64,000 nt of DNA from Knufia peltigerae. Taxonomy: Eukaryota > Ascomycota > Eurotiomycetes > Chaetothyriales > Trichomeriaceae. The translations under genes were made by a program, and so were the position numbers. The notes beneath the pieces were generated by a model, which saw nothing but the letters and a program-made list of their open reading frames with translations, was not told where the DNA came from and made no database searches. Below, piece by piece: positions 42,834 through 52,663 of the stretch. The stretch is from assembly GCA_030247855.1 (NCBI GenBank), contig JAPDRN010000120.1, forward strand, positions 1-64,000, written 5' to 3'. The stretch's first letter is position 1; the number at the start of each line of letters is the position of its first letter.

Positions 42834-44918
42834 TCAGACATCACTCAACTCTGCGGCAGTAGCATCCTCCAACCTGGACGCCCTAATCCCCTGCCTGGCC
42901 TTCCAAAACTGGTAGAATGCGAAAGCAAGGGCGGTGGCCGGTATGGTCAGAGCCACCCAAAGCCACACTCTGGAAGCCTCTCCCATCCAGGAATTCTGGC
43001 TGAAGAACGGCATGGATAAAATTGCCTGTGATGAGGTCAGCACAGGATATGAAAGTTTACGTGGGAGCAACTACCGCGAACGACGTTCCGGGCAAGAAGA
43101 ATGTGGTCAGGATCGCAATCTGATAGAATGGGTCAGCACGGCAAGAACAGTTACTGCGGGCAGTTCATACTGTCTTCATAGCAGCACTATCCTTCTTCAT
43201 TTCCTCCGCAAGCCTCATCGACATTCTCGCTTCGGCGCGAGATGCTTTCAGCATCCTATTCATTGCTTTCCCGTTCGCAACCATGACCTTGTCATTTGAC
43301 ACCTGGATATTGTTGAACAGCTTCCAAAAGTTAGTTTAACTGACTCATAGGAGGAAAATATCGAGCTACAAACCAATGCAAGGATGTTTTGAGTTTTGTG
43401 CTCCAATTCTTGTCTGAAAACGTTTATATCCTGCAGTTGAGATCGCGTCTGGGCCATCGCCAATACTGTGTGCTGCCGTAAGCGCGCCTGGAGAGCGTCA
43501 TCCCTAGTCCCCTTCCCGGTATGGTCATAAAGTTCCACGACCTCTTGCCCGACGTGGTCGAAAATATCAGCAAGCCTTCCGAGCTCCGAGCCATATCGGT
43601 GAAGATGGGCTGTCATGGTATGCAAAGTCTTGTTGAGGTTGTTGTTGAAATCCTCCCTTTGCGATTCCAGATTGTTGTCCATCTGGTTCTGAAGGCTTTT
43701 TTCCTATCGAAGATTCAGCTTAAGTGTCGTTGACAATCACCGCCAAGTCAGAGCCGTACATGAGCAATAAGCTGATTGTTGAAGCTGCCGAGGACATTGT
43801 TCCAGAGTCTCAGTGCGCTGGTCAAGTAGATCAGATGGACGGAAAAGTGATTATGTTCTGCTCCAAAACGCTCATGACTTTCGAGCACTTTTCTAACGCG
43901 TCGCTGGGGCTCTTCGACCACTCGACTCCATCGCCCATCCTGAAAACTGATAGCAACCACTGACAGTTGATCCGTCGTCAAGTTGTGCTGACTGTAGATT
44001 CCAATGTGCGATCCGCGTACATCAACCTTCTCGTCCGGGAGATGGAGGTAATGAAAGGGATCCATCTGATTGCTGCCGGCCGTGCTGGAAGCATGGCCTT
44101 TCTCCGTGTCCGTGCATTGTACCTGCACGCGAACGGGGAGAATGTACCAGAAATCGCGGAGGTCTTTACCGTCGTCAGACTGCAAGATTCGCGATCCTCT
44201 GCCAGATGGTTGATAGAAACGGGAGATTGCGCCTACGAATGCAGGTGGTATGCCGAGCTCAGAGAACAACAAGCGGAATGCAGGAGGGGCGATTTGCAAT
44301 TTCTTCGAATCCTTTGGAACATTTCTGACATTTGACTTCATCAAGAAGCGATTGATGAAGCTTTGAGACCCTATTGTCAGCCAATGTATGTCATAGCAAT
44401 GCCAATGAGCGACTTACTAGAAGCGCTGAGACACCTTCTGGCCAGGCTGGGGGCAAATCAGCAGTAATCCCTACCACGCTACAGACGTTTGATCTTTACC
44501 TGCAACGTTCTGGCGAGATTCTTGAGATCCAGTACCTCATCTTCTAAGGCTGTGGAAGTCAGCAGAAGGAAAGATTATTCATGCTACAAAAGCACTTACC
44601 TCTGGTCTCTGAAGAGGTACTAAGATATCTGACAGCTGTGGTCTGTCCAAATTCTTCGGATTCGAGCTGCTCCAGGCCAAATTGAATATCGATTCCGTTC
44701 TCTCTATTTTGCAAGAAGACATGGATTAGCTCATTAGGCGTTCAACATTACCTGCAGAAGGCGGCGCCGTGACGCCGCCGCACTCACAGATCAGGAGCAT
44801 ATTGTTGTGAATTGAAAGGCCACTCGGTGAATTCTGCCAAGCTGCTTCGGGGGCTGCTTCGCTGCTTTCCGGCCAGAGATCGTCTCGCCAGCGCGTCCTC
44901 CACTGTTAGAAAACTCAT
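42834..44918 (-). CDS. CorA-like Mg2+ transporter-family protein lacking GMN
   Basis: Nine exons: 44788-44918, 44600-44703, 44500-44549, 44418-44446, 43760-44360, 43374-43703, 43171-43320, 43075-43119 and 42834-43025. All phases agree and give 543 residues. The N-terminal half is a large cytosolic domain (FWYILPVRVQVQC, then SVVAISFQDGRWSRVVEEPQ). A long coiled coil follows (residues of about 310-450) with RLRQHTVLAMAQTRSQLQDI, and then two C-terminal hydrophobic helices (IAILTTFFLPGTSFAAILSM and VWLWVALTIPATALAFAFYQ). The layout is that of fungal CorA-like proteins. The GMN motif of true Mg2+ channels is replaced by MPFF, so transport is uncertain. A short upstream ORF overlaps the start codon. 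Confidence 0.87.
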
Positions 44919-44935
44919 GACTCCCACATGTCCAT
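44915..44935 (-). promoter_or_regulatory. Upstream ORF overlapping the CorA-like start codon
   Basis: On the minus strand an ATG at 44935 opens a six-codon frame (MDMWES) with a second ATG two codons in. Its TGA shares bases with the main ATG in an ATGA overlap at 44915-44918. This layout can allow termination-reinitiation or repress the main frame. It depends on my choice of main start. Confidence 0.55.
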
Positions 44936-45374
44936 ACAGACCCTAGAACATGATGTTCTTTCGTGGAACCGTTTTGTACAAGTTAGCTCTGTTTGAAGGC
45001 CCTCGCCATTGAGGCTCCTCACGTTGGTGAGTCTGTGAGGCTGAGCTGCGGTTCCGGCGCCCATGCCTGCATCAACGAGAATTTTGGCGTGAAGGGGCGC
45101 GTTTCTAGCCACTGAACATGAGCCTCGGCCTCACCTGTGTTTTCTTCCGCTGCAGCTGCGCCCCAGAAAATCGCAGTCGGTGGCAAGAGTGTGCCATGGC
45201 CGGACCTATCCATGCGATCGGCTGAGCAGCCTAATCCAGGCAGCTCTCAAGAGCTTGCATAGCCACCACCAATTCCGAAGACTTCGGATCTCGTGCTGGA
45301 GCAGGCGCATTACAGAATCAATATTCCAACGGGGTGTCGAACATCAAGTTTTATCTATCTGAACATGGAACAAC
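44936..45374. other. Bidirectional promoter region
   Basis: About 440 bases between the CorA-like gene and the divergent hypothetical gene at 45375. Short GC-rich tandem segments (GGGGGCTGCTTCGCTGCTT-type) lie just inside the CorA-like gene. No independent gene is seen. Confidence 0.45.
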
Positions 45375-46421
45375 ATGGCATACTTGGATGCTTTCCCTTC
45401 AAGCTGGTCACGGAAAAGTACAGCGCCTTCTGGGGCGAAACGTAATGATGACTCCGGCATTGTCATCGACGAAACACCCACCACCTTCATACCCACGTAT
45501 GGAAAATTTCAGGATGATGACAAATCAGAGTCCCTCTCAAACGACGGTTTTAATGAAGCCCGTGACGTTGGAGGGCTTTCAGACGAACGTGCAGATCCCA
45601 CGGCGGATCTTGTGGCGGCGGGAATCATCGCACGTGACTATGCATATATGACAGACAGCCTCACCGCGAAAGAATCGCTCACGACGACCGGCCGACCAGC
45701 ATTGGGCCTTGGTCGTCAAGCATCAGACTTACCGAGAAACAAATGGGACGAAACGTCCACTCTAGCACGAGGACCTCATCCACAACAGGAAGTAGCGGCG
45801 GCGCCCCTCTCAGCTGCAAGCAGGGTGATGTCGACAGCATCACAACTGGGAAAGGAAACGATCGAGAGCGATGGCAGAACAGCACAATATCTTTCTGAAT
45901 TTCCAGAGAGTTGGTTGCAGCCGAGAAGGCCCAACAAGACCGCTCATAGCCCGATCACCGAAAGTCATCAACGGAGGAAGTTGATGGAGTTTGCACCACC
46001 CTCCTTTCAGCAGCATGAGGAATCAACGCCGCTATTTCCCACTAGAGACGACAGCAGCAACACGCAGGATCGCGGAAGTCGAGGCGACGTGATGCCACGT
46101 CATCCGGGCAAACGCAGCGAAGCGACGTTCGTTGCCCGCGGACATTTCGAGTTGACTGGTGCCGCTGCTGCCATCTCAGCCTCGTCGCAAAAGTTTGGAA
46201 ATGTCACGGAAAGGACCAAAGCGAAGGGGTTATACGCCACACCTTTCCCGAAGATGAATCCGATAATTGTGCACGACAGTCAAGCACGAGACTCGCACCA
46301 GTCTACGACCAGTACCTCATCGATGGCCTCGAATTATTCGACAATGCCTGGTTACCATGATTCACGATCCTCCCACGGCGACACGCCTCCGACATTTCGA
46401 AGGATGGCCAGCAACGATTGA
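45375..46421 (+). CDS. Disordered hypothetical protein
   Basis: A single-exon gene of 348 codons with a clear ATG. I do not recognise it. The protein is polar, rich in Ser, Thr, Pro, Arg and Asp, with no signal peptide or membrane segment. A few short hydrophobic motifs recur (TAQYLSEFPESWLQPRRP; FELTGAAAAISASSQKFG). It may be an adaptor or substrate with short linear motifs. Codon choice and lack of stops over 1 kb support real coding. It is divergent from the CorA-like gene and convergent with the vWA gene. Confidence 0.6.
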   Translation: MAYLDAFPSSWSRKSTAPSGAKRNDDSGIVIDETPTTFIPTYGKFQDDDKSESLSNDGFNEARDVGGLSDERADPTADLVAAGIIARDYAYMTDSLTAKESLTTTGRPALGLGRQASDLPRNKWDETSTLARGPHPQQEVAAAPLSAASRVMSTASQLGKETIESDGRTAQYLSEFPESWLQPRRPNKTAHSPITESHQRRKLMEFAPPSFQQHEESTPLFPTRDDSSNTQDRGSRGDVMPRHPGKRSEATFVARGHFELTGAAAAISASSQKFGNVTERTKAKGLYATPFPKMNPIIVHDSQARDSHQSTTSTSSMASNYSTMPGYHDSRSSHGDTPPTFRRMASND

Positions 46422-46617
46422 CGACAAGTGCAAGTGAAATTTATTGGGGACAACATTCTTTATTTCACGCGGAAAAAGCTAGTATCTGGAGAGGTTCCAG
46501 GTTTTGAACAGATCTGGCGCCTATTTGCTCCCGACACAAATTCCAGGAAACCCCTTTTGAGATTTTGGGCATTAAAGTTCTTTTGAGATGTTTCACTCAT
46601 TCAAATTCCGCCTTCGT

Positions 46618-49041
46618 TTAGGTCGCTGGGACTAACGGTGGTGAAAGATTTTTGACAGATTCGGCGACGTGCTTGGAGGAAATTTTCACAGGGTCTTTGA
46701 ACACTCCATCCAGATCCTTGTTTCCTCTGAGAGCTTGAAATCTTTGCCAAGGGGAGAGGTTCGAGTCGCTTTGTCGGGCAAGGAAGTGCAAGAAGATGCA
46801 GAGCGCTGATGTGGCTTTCTGCTCCAGTATTTGGAATGAGTTGCCAAATGCGCGCAGTGCCACAACATCACCTTGGGCTAGCATATGATTGGCCACAAGA
46901 AAGTCCAGGTCAATGGAGGTCTTCATGTCTGAAGGTGATAGTCGATCCCCAAATAGAGATTTCCCGAGGTCGCGAAGACTTTTAAGTGAGTTTTTGCGAG
47001 TTGCTTTGTCTTGAACTGTAACATCCTTCTCGAGCAAGATCTCTGCCATCTTGTAGTAGGCTAGAGTTTGCCCATGTGAGCTCAGATAGTCGTGGTAGTG
47101 TTGGGTAATCTGATAAAGCAATCGTTGCCAAACTTGGTTTCGTAGGTGGAATGGGTGAAGACGCGCGTCCTGTGCGTACTGAAGCGCAAATATCATCACA
47201 ACAAATCCAGGAAGCGGATATTGGAATAGGTCCTCGGCCTCAGGAAGGTGGGCTCTCTTGAAGCCAGTCTCTATTGCATCCTTGAGTGATATGACCTTGT
47301 TGGCTGACATCTGCGTTCCCAGAATAGACAGCTGGTCTTCCGGACATCCAGCATTTGACAGGAGATCCTTGCAAGACCATCTGATGGCGTTTCTGAGCAG
47401 CATATGAGTGCCTTTGTTGCTAGGCAACCTTTGTAGAGTGTTGATGAGGATCGCAAGGAATGCCTGAGGCAGATCGTCTTCGGAAAGTCGATTTTGTAAG
47501 CCTATCTTCAACTGTTTCTTATATGCTGGCGCATTGATAGCATATGTAACGAGTGGAATGACGCAAGATAGAGTTTCTTCAAGAGGAGTCTCGCCTTCTT
47601 GGGCAAGGTGATAGGAACAAGCGTCGCAGCATATCGAGGAGGAGACTATATCTGTCTCTGGAAAATTGCCAACCGCAAGTGGATAGGTGAGAGGCATCGC
47701 AGCGCCAGGCGGGGGAAAGCCAGGTGTGCTGTGCTCAGACGGAGGCGCACGAAGCAAAAGAACTAGGTTGGTGTCGTCGTTTTCGCAGAGCTCGCATTTG
47801 CCCAGGAACATAGCCTCCGATGCGGCGGGGGCTTTGAAGCCGGGTGTAAGCAAAGGTGGTCGGTTGAAACGCTGGGGATTTGATTGAGGCATGCTGGGCA
47901 TGATGGAGTTTAAAGATCCACCACGACTCGTGCTATCGGATGAACGAGTGATTGCGGCAACGGAGGAGCGATACCTCCTTTCGTCGACGTTCTGATTTGC
48001 CGCGGGACTGCTATATGAAGATATGACGTTGCTTGATTGTCTGAGTTCGTCCTGGAGCTCCAGCATTCTTTCCTGCGTGACACCTGAATTCATTTCTTGG
48101 AGGATTCTCCGGATTGAGTCCATTGCTTTTCTTTCGAGATCTGTTTGGGGTCTGAGGGGAGAGGAACTGGGGTCTGTGAATGGCTGGAGCCACTGGCGAA
48201 AGGCATCTGCATCGCCACGGGTCTGAGCAGTGAGCATGATCGATTTGAGATTATCATCATCTTTAAAAATGCGGTCGATTGTGGTCTCATCATTGAGACG
48301 GCCTTGGAACAAATCTCTCAAGTTCAAAACGAGGCCATCGGGTAAGGCAATTTCATCTTGTGATAGAGCTCGGGGAGCAGGGATCGAAATGCTTGCCAGA
48401 TCTGTAAACTGGATTTTCGGAAGATCTTTCCAACCGGTGTTCTCGTCTAATATGGGCTGGCTTTGACCGTGCAACTCAAGAACCTGAGTAAACCGTCCCG
48501 AGCATTGCAGCAGGTAGAGCGTCCTCGAGACCGTGTCATTGAAAAGGAAGAGACAGTCCGGTGCCGCAGCAAATATGGAAACGCCCACGGAGATATTGCA
48601 CGAGGCCGGTCGATTCCGCGCTGGGCCGAATATTACTACGACACATGCCGTGCCGTGAAGTCCATTTGCAGCTATCCTGCGTGAAAAGTCTTGTTTGGAG
48701 TTCTCAAAGATTTCTCCGTCGGTGAGGAGAAACCACATGGTAGATCTCTGCAGAGTCTGGCGACATGGGTCATTTCCGAGCAGGGAGGCGGGTTCGGTCC
48801 CGCCGTAAGAGTCGAGATTTGCCAAGCCGGACAAGGGAATAGGGTTTCCAGCCTCACTAGCCCAAGGTAGGATCCGTGCCGCTGAACGGGCAGAGGGAGA
48901 AAGCTTTGATGAGATGTCGAGGATGGCTTGCTGTTCCAAGCGTAAGATACCACCCACAGACGTACTTCCCGAAGTGTCTATGGCGAAAGAAATGGTGCAA
49001 TCTTCAAACTTGACCTTGGGTAGAGGGGTCGTCGACTTCAT
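46618..49041 (-). CDS. vWA-domain protein with putative zinc ribbon
   Basis: An intronless gene of 807 codons. The N-terminus is a von Willebrand A-like domain: FAIDTSGSTS holds the Asp22-x-Ser24-x-Ser26 MIDAS metal site, followed by SYGGTEP with the third MIDAS Thr, and WFLLTDGEI as the fourth strand/loop. Near the middle are cysteine pairs (CELCEND and CCDACSYH) that could form a zinc ribbon. The C-terminal 350 residues are alpha-helical with no recognised domain. No signal peptide is present, so it is probably intracellular. Family members in other fungi are uncharacterised as far as I know. Ubiquitin-related or complex-assembly roles are common for intracellular vWA proteins, but no direct evidence exists here. 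Confidence 0.8.
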   Translation of the reverse strand: MKSTTPLPKVKFEDCTISFAIDTSGSTSVGGILRLEQQAILDISSKLSPSARSAARILPWASEAGNPIPLSGLANLDSYGGTEPASLLGNDPCRQTLQRSTMWFLLTDGEIFENSKQDFSRRIAANGLHGTACVVVIFGPARNRPASCNISVGVSIFAAAPDCLFLFNDTVSRTLYLLQCSGRFTQVLELHGQSQPILDENTGWKDLPKIQFTDLASISIPAPRALSQDEIALPDGLVLNLRDLFQGRLNDETTIDRIFKDDDNLKSIMLTAQTRGDADAFRQWLQPFTDPSSSPLRPQTDLERKAMDSIRRILQEMNSGVTQERMLELQDELRQSSNVISSYSSPAANQNVDERRYRSSVAAITRSSDSTSRGGSLNSIMPSMPQSNPQRFNRPPLLTPGFKAPAASEAMFLGKCELCENDDTNLVLLLRAPPSEHSTPGFPPPGAAMPLTYPLAVGNFPETDIVSSSICCDACSYHLAQEGETPLEETLSCVIPLVTYAINAPAYKKQLKIGLQNRLSEDDLPQAFLAILINTLQRLPSNKGTHMLLRNAIRWSCKDLLSNAGCPEDQLSILGTQMSANKVISLKDAIETGFKRAHLPEAEDLFQYPLPGFVVMIFALQYAQDARLHPFHLRNQVWQRLLYQITQHYHDYLSSHGQTLAYYKMAEILLEKDVTVQDKATRKNSLKSLRDLGKSLFGDRLSPSDMKTSIDLDFLVANHMLAQGDVVALRAFGNSFQILEQKATSALCIFLHFLARQSDSNLSPWQRFQALRGNKDLDGVFKDPVKISSKHVAESVKNLSPPLVPAT

Positions 49042-50154
49042 TTCGAATAATATTATCCTCTGTTTATTCTGAAATGCGCATCGAGGTACTTGAAGATCTG
49101 TAGGGCAGGCAGCAGGAAGACAACCGCAGTGGCCGAGAAGCTGATCGGATGTGGAATACAGTTCGTGGGAAGACTGGACTGAGGCTGAACAAGATTCATA
49201 TGTTTATGTTTCCCTGCAGAGTCAGCCGCCCTCGTCCACGGCTGAGTCCTTGCACTTGGACAGGAGACTTGACAAGGTATCCTTCTCCCGGCTTGGGGCG
49301 CAAGCCGCCTTGTCATTAGGCTTAAGTTTGTCTGGAAATCCCGATACGAGAGCACTGCCTCACGCAGCCTCGTTATCACACGGCGATAGGTTAAATGTTA
49401 CAGTATGATGGAAGTCAATGGTCAGAGGAGTGCGTGTGGCTGCAGGAGTCGTCCGATGGCGTCCACTTGGAGCCCAAGGACGAGGGCCGCAGCTGAGGAG
49501 GGCAGTGCAGTCAAAGGATGCCTCGTTTGAGCCTGGGTCTCCAGCCCTATGGCCCAATAGCAGCTGCAGAGCCGCCAAGGATGGATGCTTAGGCAGATGC
49601 GGATAGGTGGACGTTGCCTTTTTGGCGGGCCTTGGCATTCTCGAAGCTGCCTTACCAGGCCGCTCGCACATGATCGACTGATGCTTGTTGGCGTTTGCAG
49701 CGCCGTTCAGCTCATTGCAAAAGCCAGACTTATAGAACGCTGCGAGATCAAGAGATTGAAAGAAGACACTACCAATATCTGGGCAATTCAAGAGAGGCTC
49801 AAAACCCAACCGCTTGGTCGGACGGCAGAGCTCATGATTTCGGATCTCGACAGCATCAACATCGTTCATTTCAATGCACCAAACTGCTTCCATAGATCTT
49901 CTTGACATCTTTCCCGACTGCATCATTATCTTTCATCCAATCTTACGAATATTATTTCTTCCACTTTATTGATTGTTGTTGATACCCTTCTACGAACTTG
50001 TTTATCTCAGCCTGATCAATACCAAAGTTCTCGACCTGGAACCACTCGACGACCATTCGGGTGCACAACTTCTCCGGAAGCCAACTAATGCGAACAACGA
50101 TGGCAATCTATCATTGGCGGTATCACTCGGCCAGGTGGACTTCCATTGGCCATT

Positions 50155-50388
50155 GCTCAAATGGCGGGCATTATTCGCCGCGAGTATACGGCCCTCAATG
50201 GTTTCCTGGAGGTCTACAAGGACGACACAGAAAACCCGATGGAGTCTCCCACAGGGCTCACTGAGATCGCTGAACAGGCAGTTCGACGTCGGAATCTCGA
50301 CACGGGTACTTGCCATTTTCCATCTTTGGACCTGAACGTGGTCCTGAGCCTCGCTGCTTCAGCCTGGGATGCTCCTGCACGTGACTGA
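50155..50388 (+). pseudogene. Possible gene remnant or small ORF ending in the dispersed repeat
   Basis: From the ATG at 50155 the frame runs 77 codons (MAGIIRREYTALNGFLEVYK and onward) to a TGA inside GCACGTGACTGA. The frame is open for another 20 codons upstream. No family is recognised and no first exon was found. Its last 20 codons share frame and sequence with part of repeat copy A at 42.2 kb. It could be a fragment of a duplicated gene or a short unannotated gene. Confidence 0.25.
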
Positions 50389-50397
50389 GCATGGTGT
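50270..50397 (+). repeat. Dispersed direct repeat, copy B
   Basis: It matches 42201-42328 in the same orientation, including the CATCTTTGGACCTGA, CCTGAGCCTCGC and CACGTGACTGA segments. Small indels separate the copies. No terminal repeats or target-site duplications are evident. Confidence 0.7.
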
Positions 50398-51502
50398 AGT
50401 TCGGCGTGGGTTTCAAGATTCGATACTCGGGGGAGTTTCAGACCTCAGTGGTGTTGACAAGTGGGGCAGGTACAGGGAGCAGTGCTAGGACTGGCAGCGT
50501 CGGTGGGAGTAGACAGGACTGTGTCGAGTAATGCTACGTCGAGATTCCGGTCAAGAAACACATTTTTCTTTCCCCTTTCTGATCCTAGAACGGAAAAGGA
50601 AAAGGTTTCGCCGCTTGTCCAAGTAGGTACCGTAATTATCTCCGTAAGAAGTATTGTATGGTGCTTCCTCCAAGAATTGTAGGGTATCAGGATAACCATG
50701 ACTCGGTAATCATGTAGATCAAGGTAAAAAAAAGCTTACCCTTGGGGAACAATCTTACCACGAGCGACCCCAAAAATCGTAGATATATGTATAGAGAGAT
50801 GGAGAGATTTTACCTTTCTTGAAGTGCGTCAACATGGTGACACGCCAGACCAAGAGGCAAACAAGACACTCTCATCCAATCCAGTGTTTGTTGTTTGTTT
50901 TTCACCATCTTTACATGTCGACAACTCAAACACGTCGTTCTTTGTTTTAAAAAAACAAAACGTTACTGCGTGTCATCACTTTCGCCGTTTGAGCGGACAG
51001 GCAGGTGTAAAACACGGGGATGACCCATTCTATTTAATAAAAATTCTTTTAAGAACAAAAAAAAGAGGGAGGAAATTGGTATGTATGGTGGATAAGATCA
51101 TGACAGTAAAAGAGTCATAATCGAGTAAATAATGCCAAGTTATTTGAGCCGTACTCGTATCCGCATTCGTACTCGTATATTTATCTCGATTCAGACTCAT
51201 CTCTACAGGCAGAATATCAATATTTATCGGTGTTCATCATTAATACATCTCATTATTCTCATATCTCATATCAAAGGAATGCTACTCGAGCCTTTTCTTT
51301 TCCTCATGCGATGACAGCCCAAGTTATACTTCGCCGTCAATGACAAAAATGAAAATATTAATCCTCAACAGTCCATCATAAGGCGACGATGACTGCATAT
51401 GTACTAACATAGGTCAGACCCCAGAAATATGAGTGTTGGCCGATCCCGTAGAAGCGGTGACCAGGCAAATTCATCGTCAGATCTCCCCAACCAAGACCTC
51501 CT

Positions 51503-52663
51503 TCATTTCGTCGGGGCATGGCTCTGACACCAGTTGAAATATGTCTGGAGCTTTGGAAAGTCACTCGTGGTGGCAGACGAGCCACCGTTCGCTGTGGCAC
51601 AGGCCTTGCAAGCGCTGACGCCTAGCATAAAAGGTACAGGGTCGGGGCAAAGCTGGTTATATACGAAACCAGTATTCTGTCCGACGGTCTGAGTGTTGTC
51701 AAAGACGCCATAGCAGGCGGCTGGGGCAATTCCGAGAGATTGCCGACTGACGATTTCAGCAATGATATTCTTGCTGCCTCGTCGAGGGAACCTGGGTGTC
51801 CAGGTCGCTGTTGGCTTGGTCCAGTCACCCCAACCCGTGGTCGTTGTCGGAGTCGGCGGGGCGGCAGCCGGCGGGCAGACTGGTTGACCGTACACGTCGA
51901 AGATGGCGAATGAAAGATCAAAGAGCATGGGGTTCAGATGGAAGTATCCTAGAGCTGGCTTATCCCACGCACAGTCGGCCTCGGTGGGCGTCGGCCATGT
52001 AGCGTTCCAGTCCGTGGGGACGTCAAGGGGAGGCAGTGGCTTGCACTCGTCCGGAGCGCAGACATAGCCATCCGCAGGTGGGTTCTGTTCCCAGTTGCAG
52101 TCGATCTGAGGTGGTGTGCAGATGGTGCCAGGAGGACAGCCCCAGAGGTAGTTGCTTGGTAAGGGAGCCTTGGGAGTGTATGTTGGGTTGACGATTCTGG
52201 AAGTACAAGTCACCAGGCCAGTCAGAGGCGCCGATGGGCAAGTCGTGGAGACGACAGTGGTGGTGGCAACATCAGTTACTGTGCTCACGCCAACACTCGT
52301 AATGGTCTTTTCACTGACAACAGTGGTCGGGCTAACGATTGTGGTAGGAGCAACGACAGTCGTGGGGACAGTCACTGGCACACTGATGTAGCTGGTCTCG
52401 ACGCTCGTGTCGACAATGGTCGTCGGCTTGATCTCGACAGAGGTGGTGGTGACAGTGACATAGTCGGTCTCAGTCGAGTACACGGTCGAGTAGATTGTCG
52501 TCGAAACAGTGACATAGCTGGTTGACCAGTCTACCCAGCCAGCGGCAGGAGCACTGCTGGTAGTGGTTTCCCATCCGTCGGTGCCAGCTTGAGCGAGAGT
52601 GACAAGGAGGGGGCCCAGAAGGGCGGCAATACTCATCCTCATGACGCCGATCTTGTAGATCAT
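51503..52663 (-). CDS. Thr/Ser-rich secreted cell-wall glycoprotein
   Basis: A single-exon gene of 386 codons. A hydrophobic N-terminus (about residues 8-26, ending AQAG) is a signal peptide; an alternative ATG a few codons in gives an equally good one. Residues of about 40-140 are a tandem-like Thr/Val/Ser region (VTVSTTIYST, VPTTVVAPTTIV, SPTTVVSEKTIT) likely to be heavily O-glycosylated. The rest has paired cysteines (WGCPPGTICTPPQIDC, ADCAWDKPALGYF and CKACATANGG) and Trp/Pro-rich linkers. No GPI-like tail is visible. It probably resides in the wall or extracellular matrix; adhesion is possible. Confidence 0.8.
   Translation of the reverse strand: MIYKIGVMRMSIAALLGPLLVTLAQAGTDGWETTTSSAPAAGWVDWSTSYVTVSTTIYSTVYSTETDYVTVTTTSVEIKPTTIVDTSVETSYISVPVTVPTTVVAPTTIVSPTTVVSEKTITSVGVSTVTDVATTTVVSTTCPSAPLTGLVTCTSRIVNPTYTPKAPLPSNYLWGCPPGTICTPPQIDCNWEQNPPADGYVCAPDECKPLPPLDVPTDWNATWPTPTEADCAWDKPALGYFHLNPMLFDLSFAIFDVYGQPVCPPAAAPPTPTTTTGWGDWTKPTATWTPRFPRRGSKNIIAEIVSRQSLGIAPAACYGVFDNTQTVGQNTGFVYNQLCPDPVPFMLGVSACKACATANGGSSATTSDFPKLQTYFNWCQSHAPTK

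Larger units (their letters stand above)
49042..51502. other. Long spacer with ambiguous ORFs and a repeat copy
   Basis: About 2.5 kb between two minus-strand genes. ORFs of 188 codons (minus, 49360-49926) and 106 codons (plus, 49585-49905) overlap each other, and neither has a motif. A plus-strand frame open from about 50093 to 50388 has protein-like composition and ends in the repeat core. The remainder (50,400-51,370) is richer in A and T and contains only short ORFs. It may hold a decayed gene. Confidence 0.4.

Noticed and set aside
49360..49926. A 188-codon minus-strand ORF
   Set aside because: It has a true ATG but no motif, and a competing plus-strand ORF covers the same DNA; not enough to call a gene.
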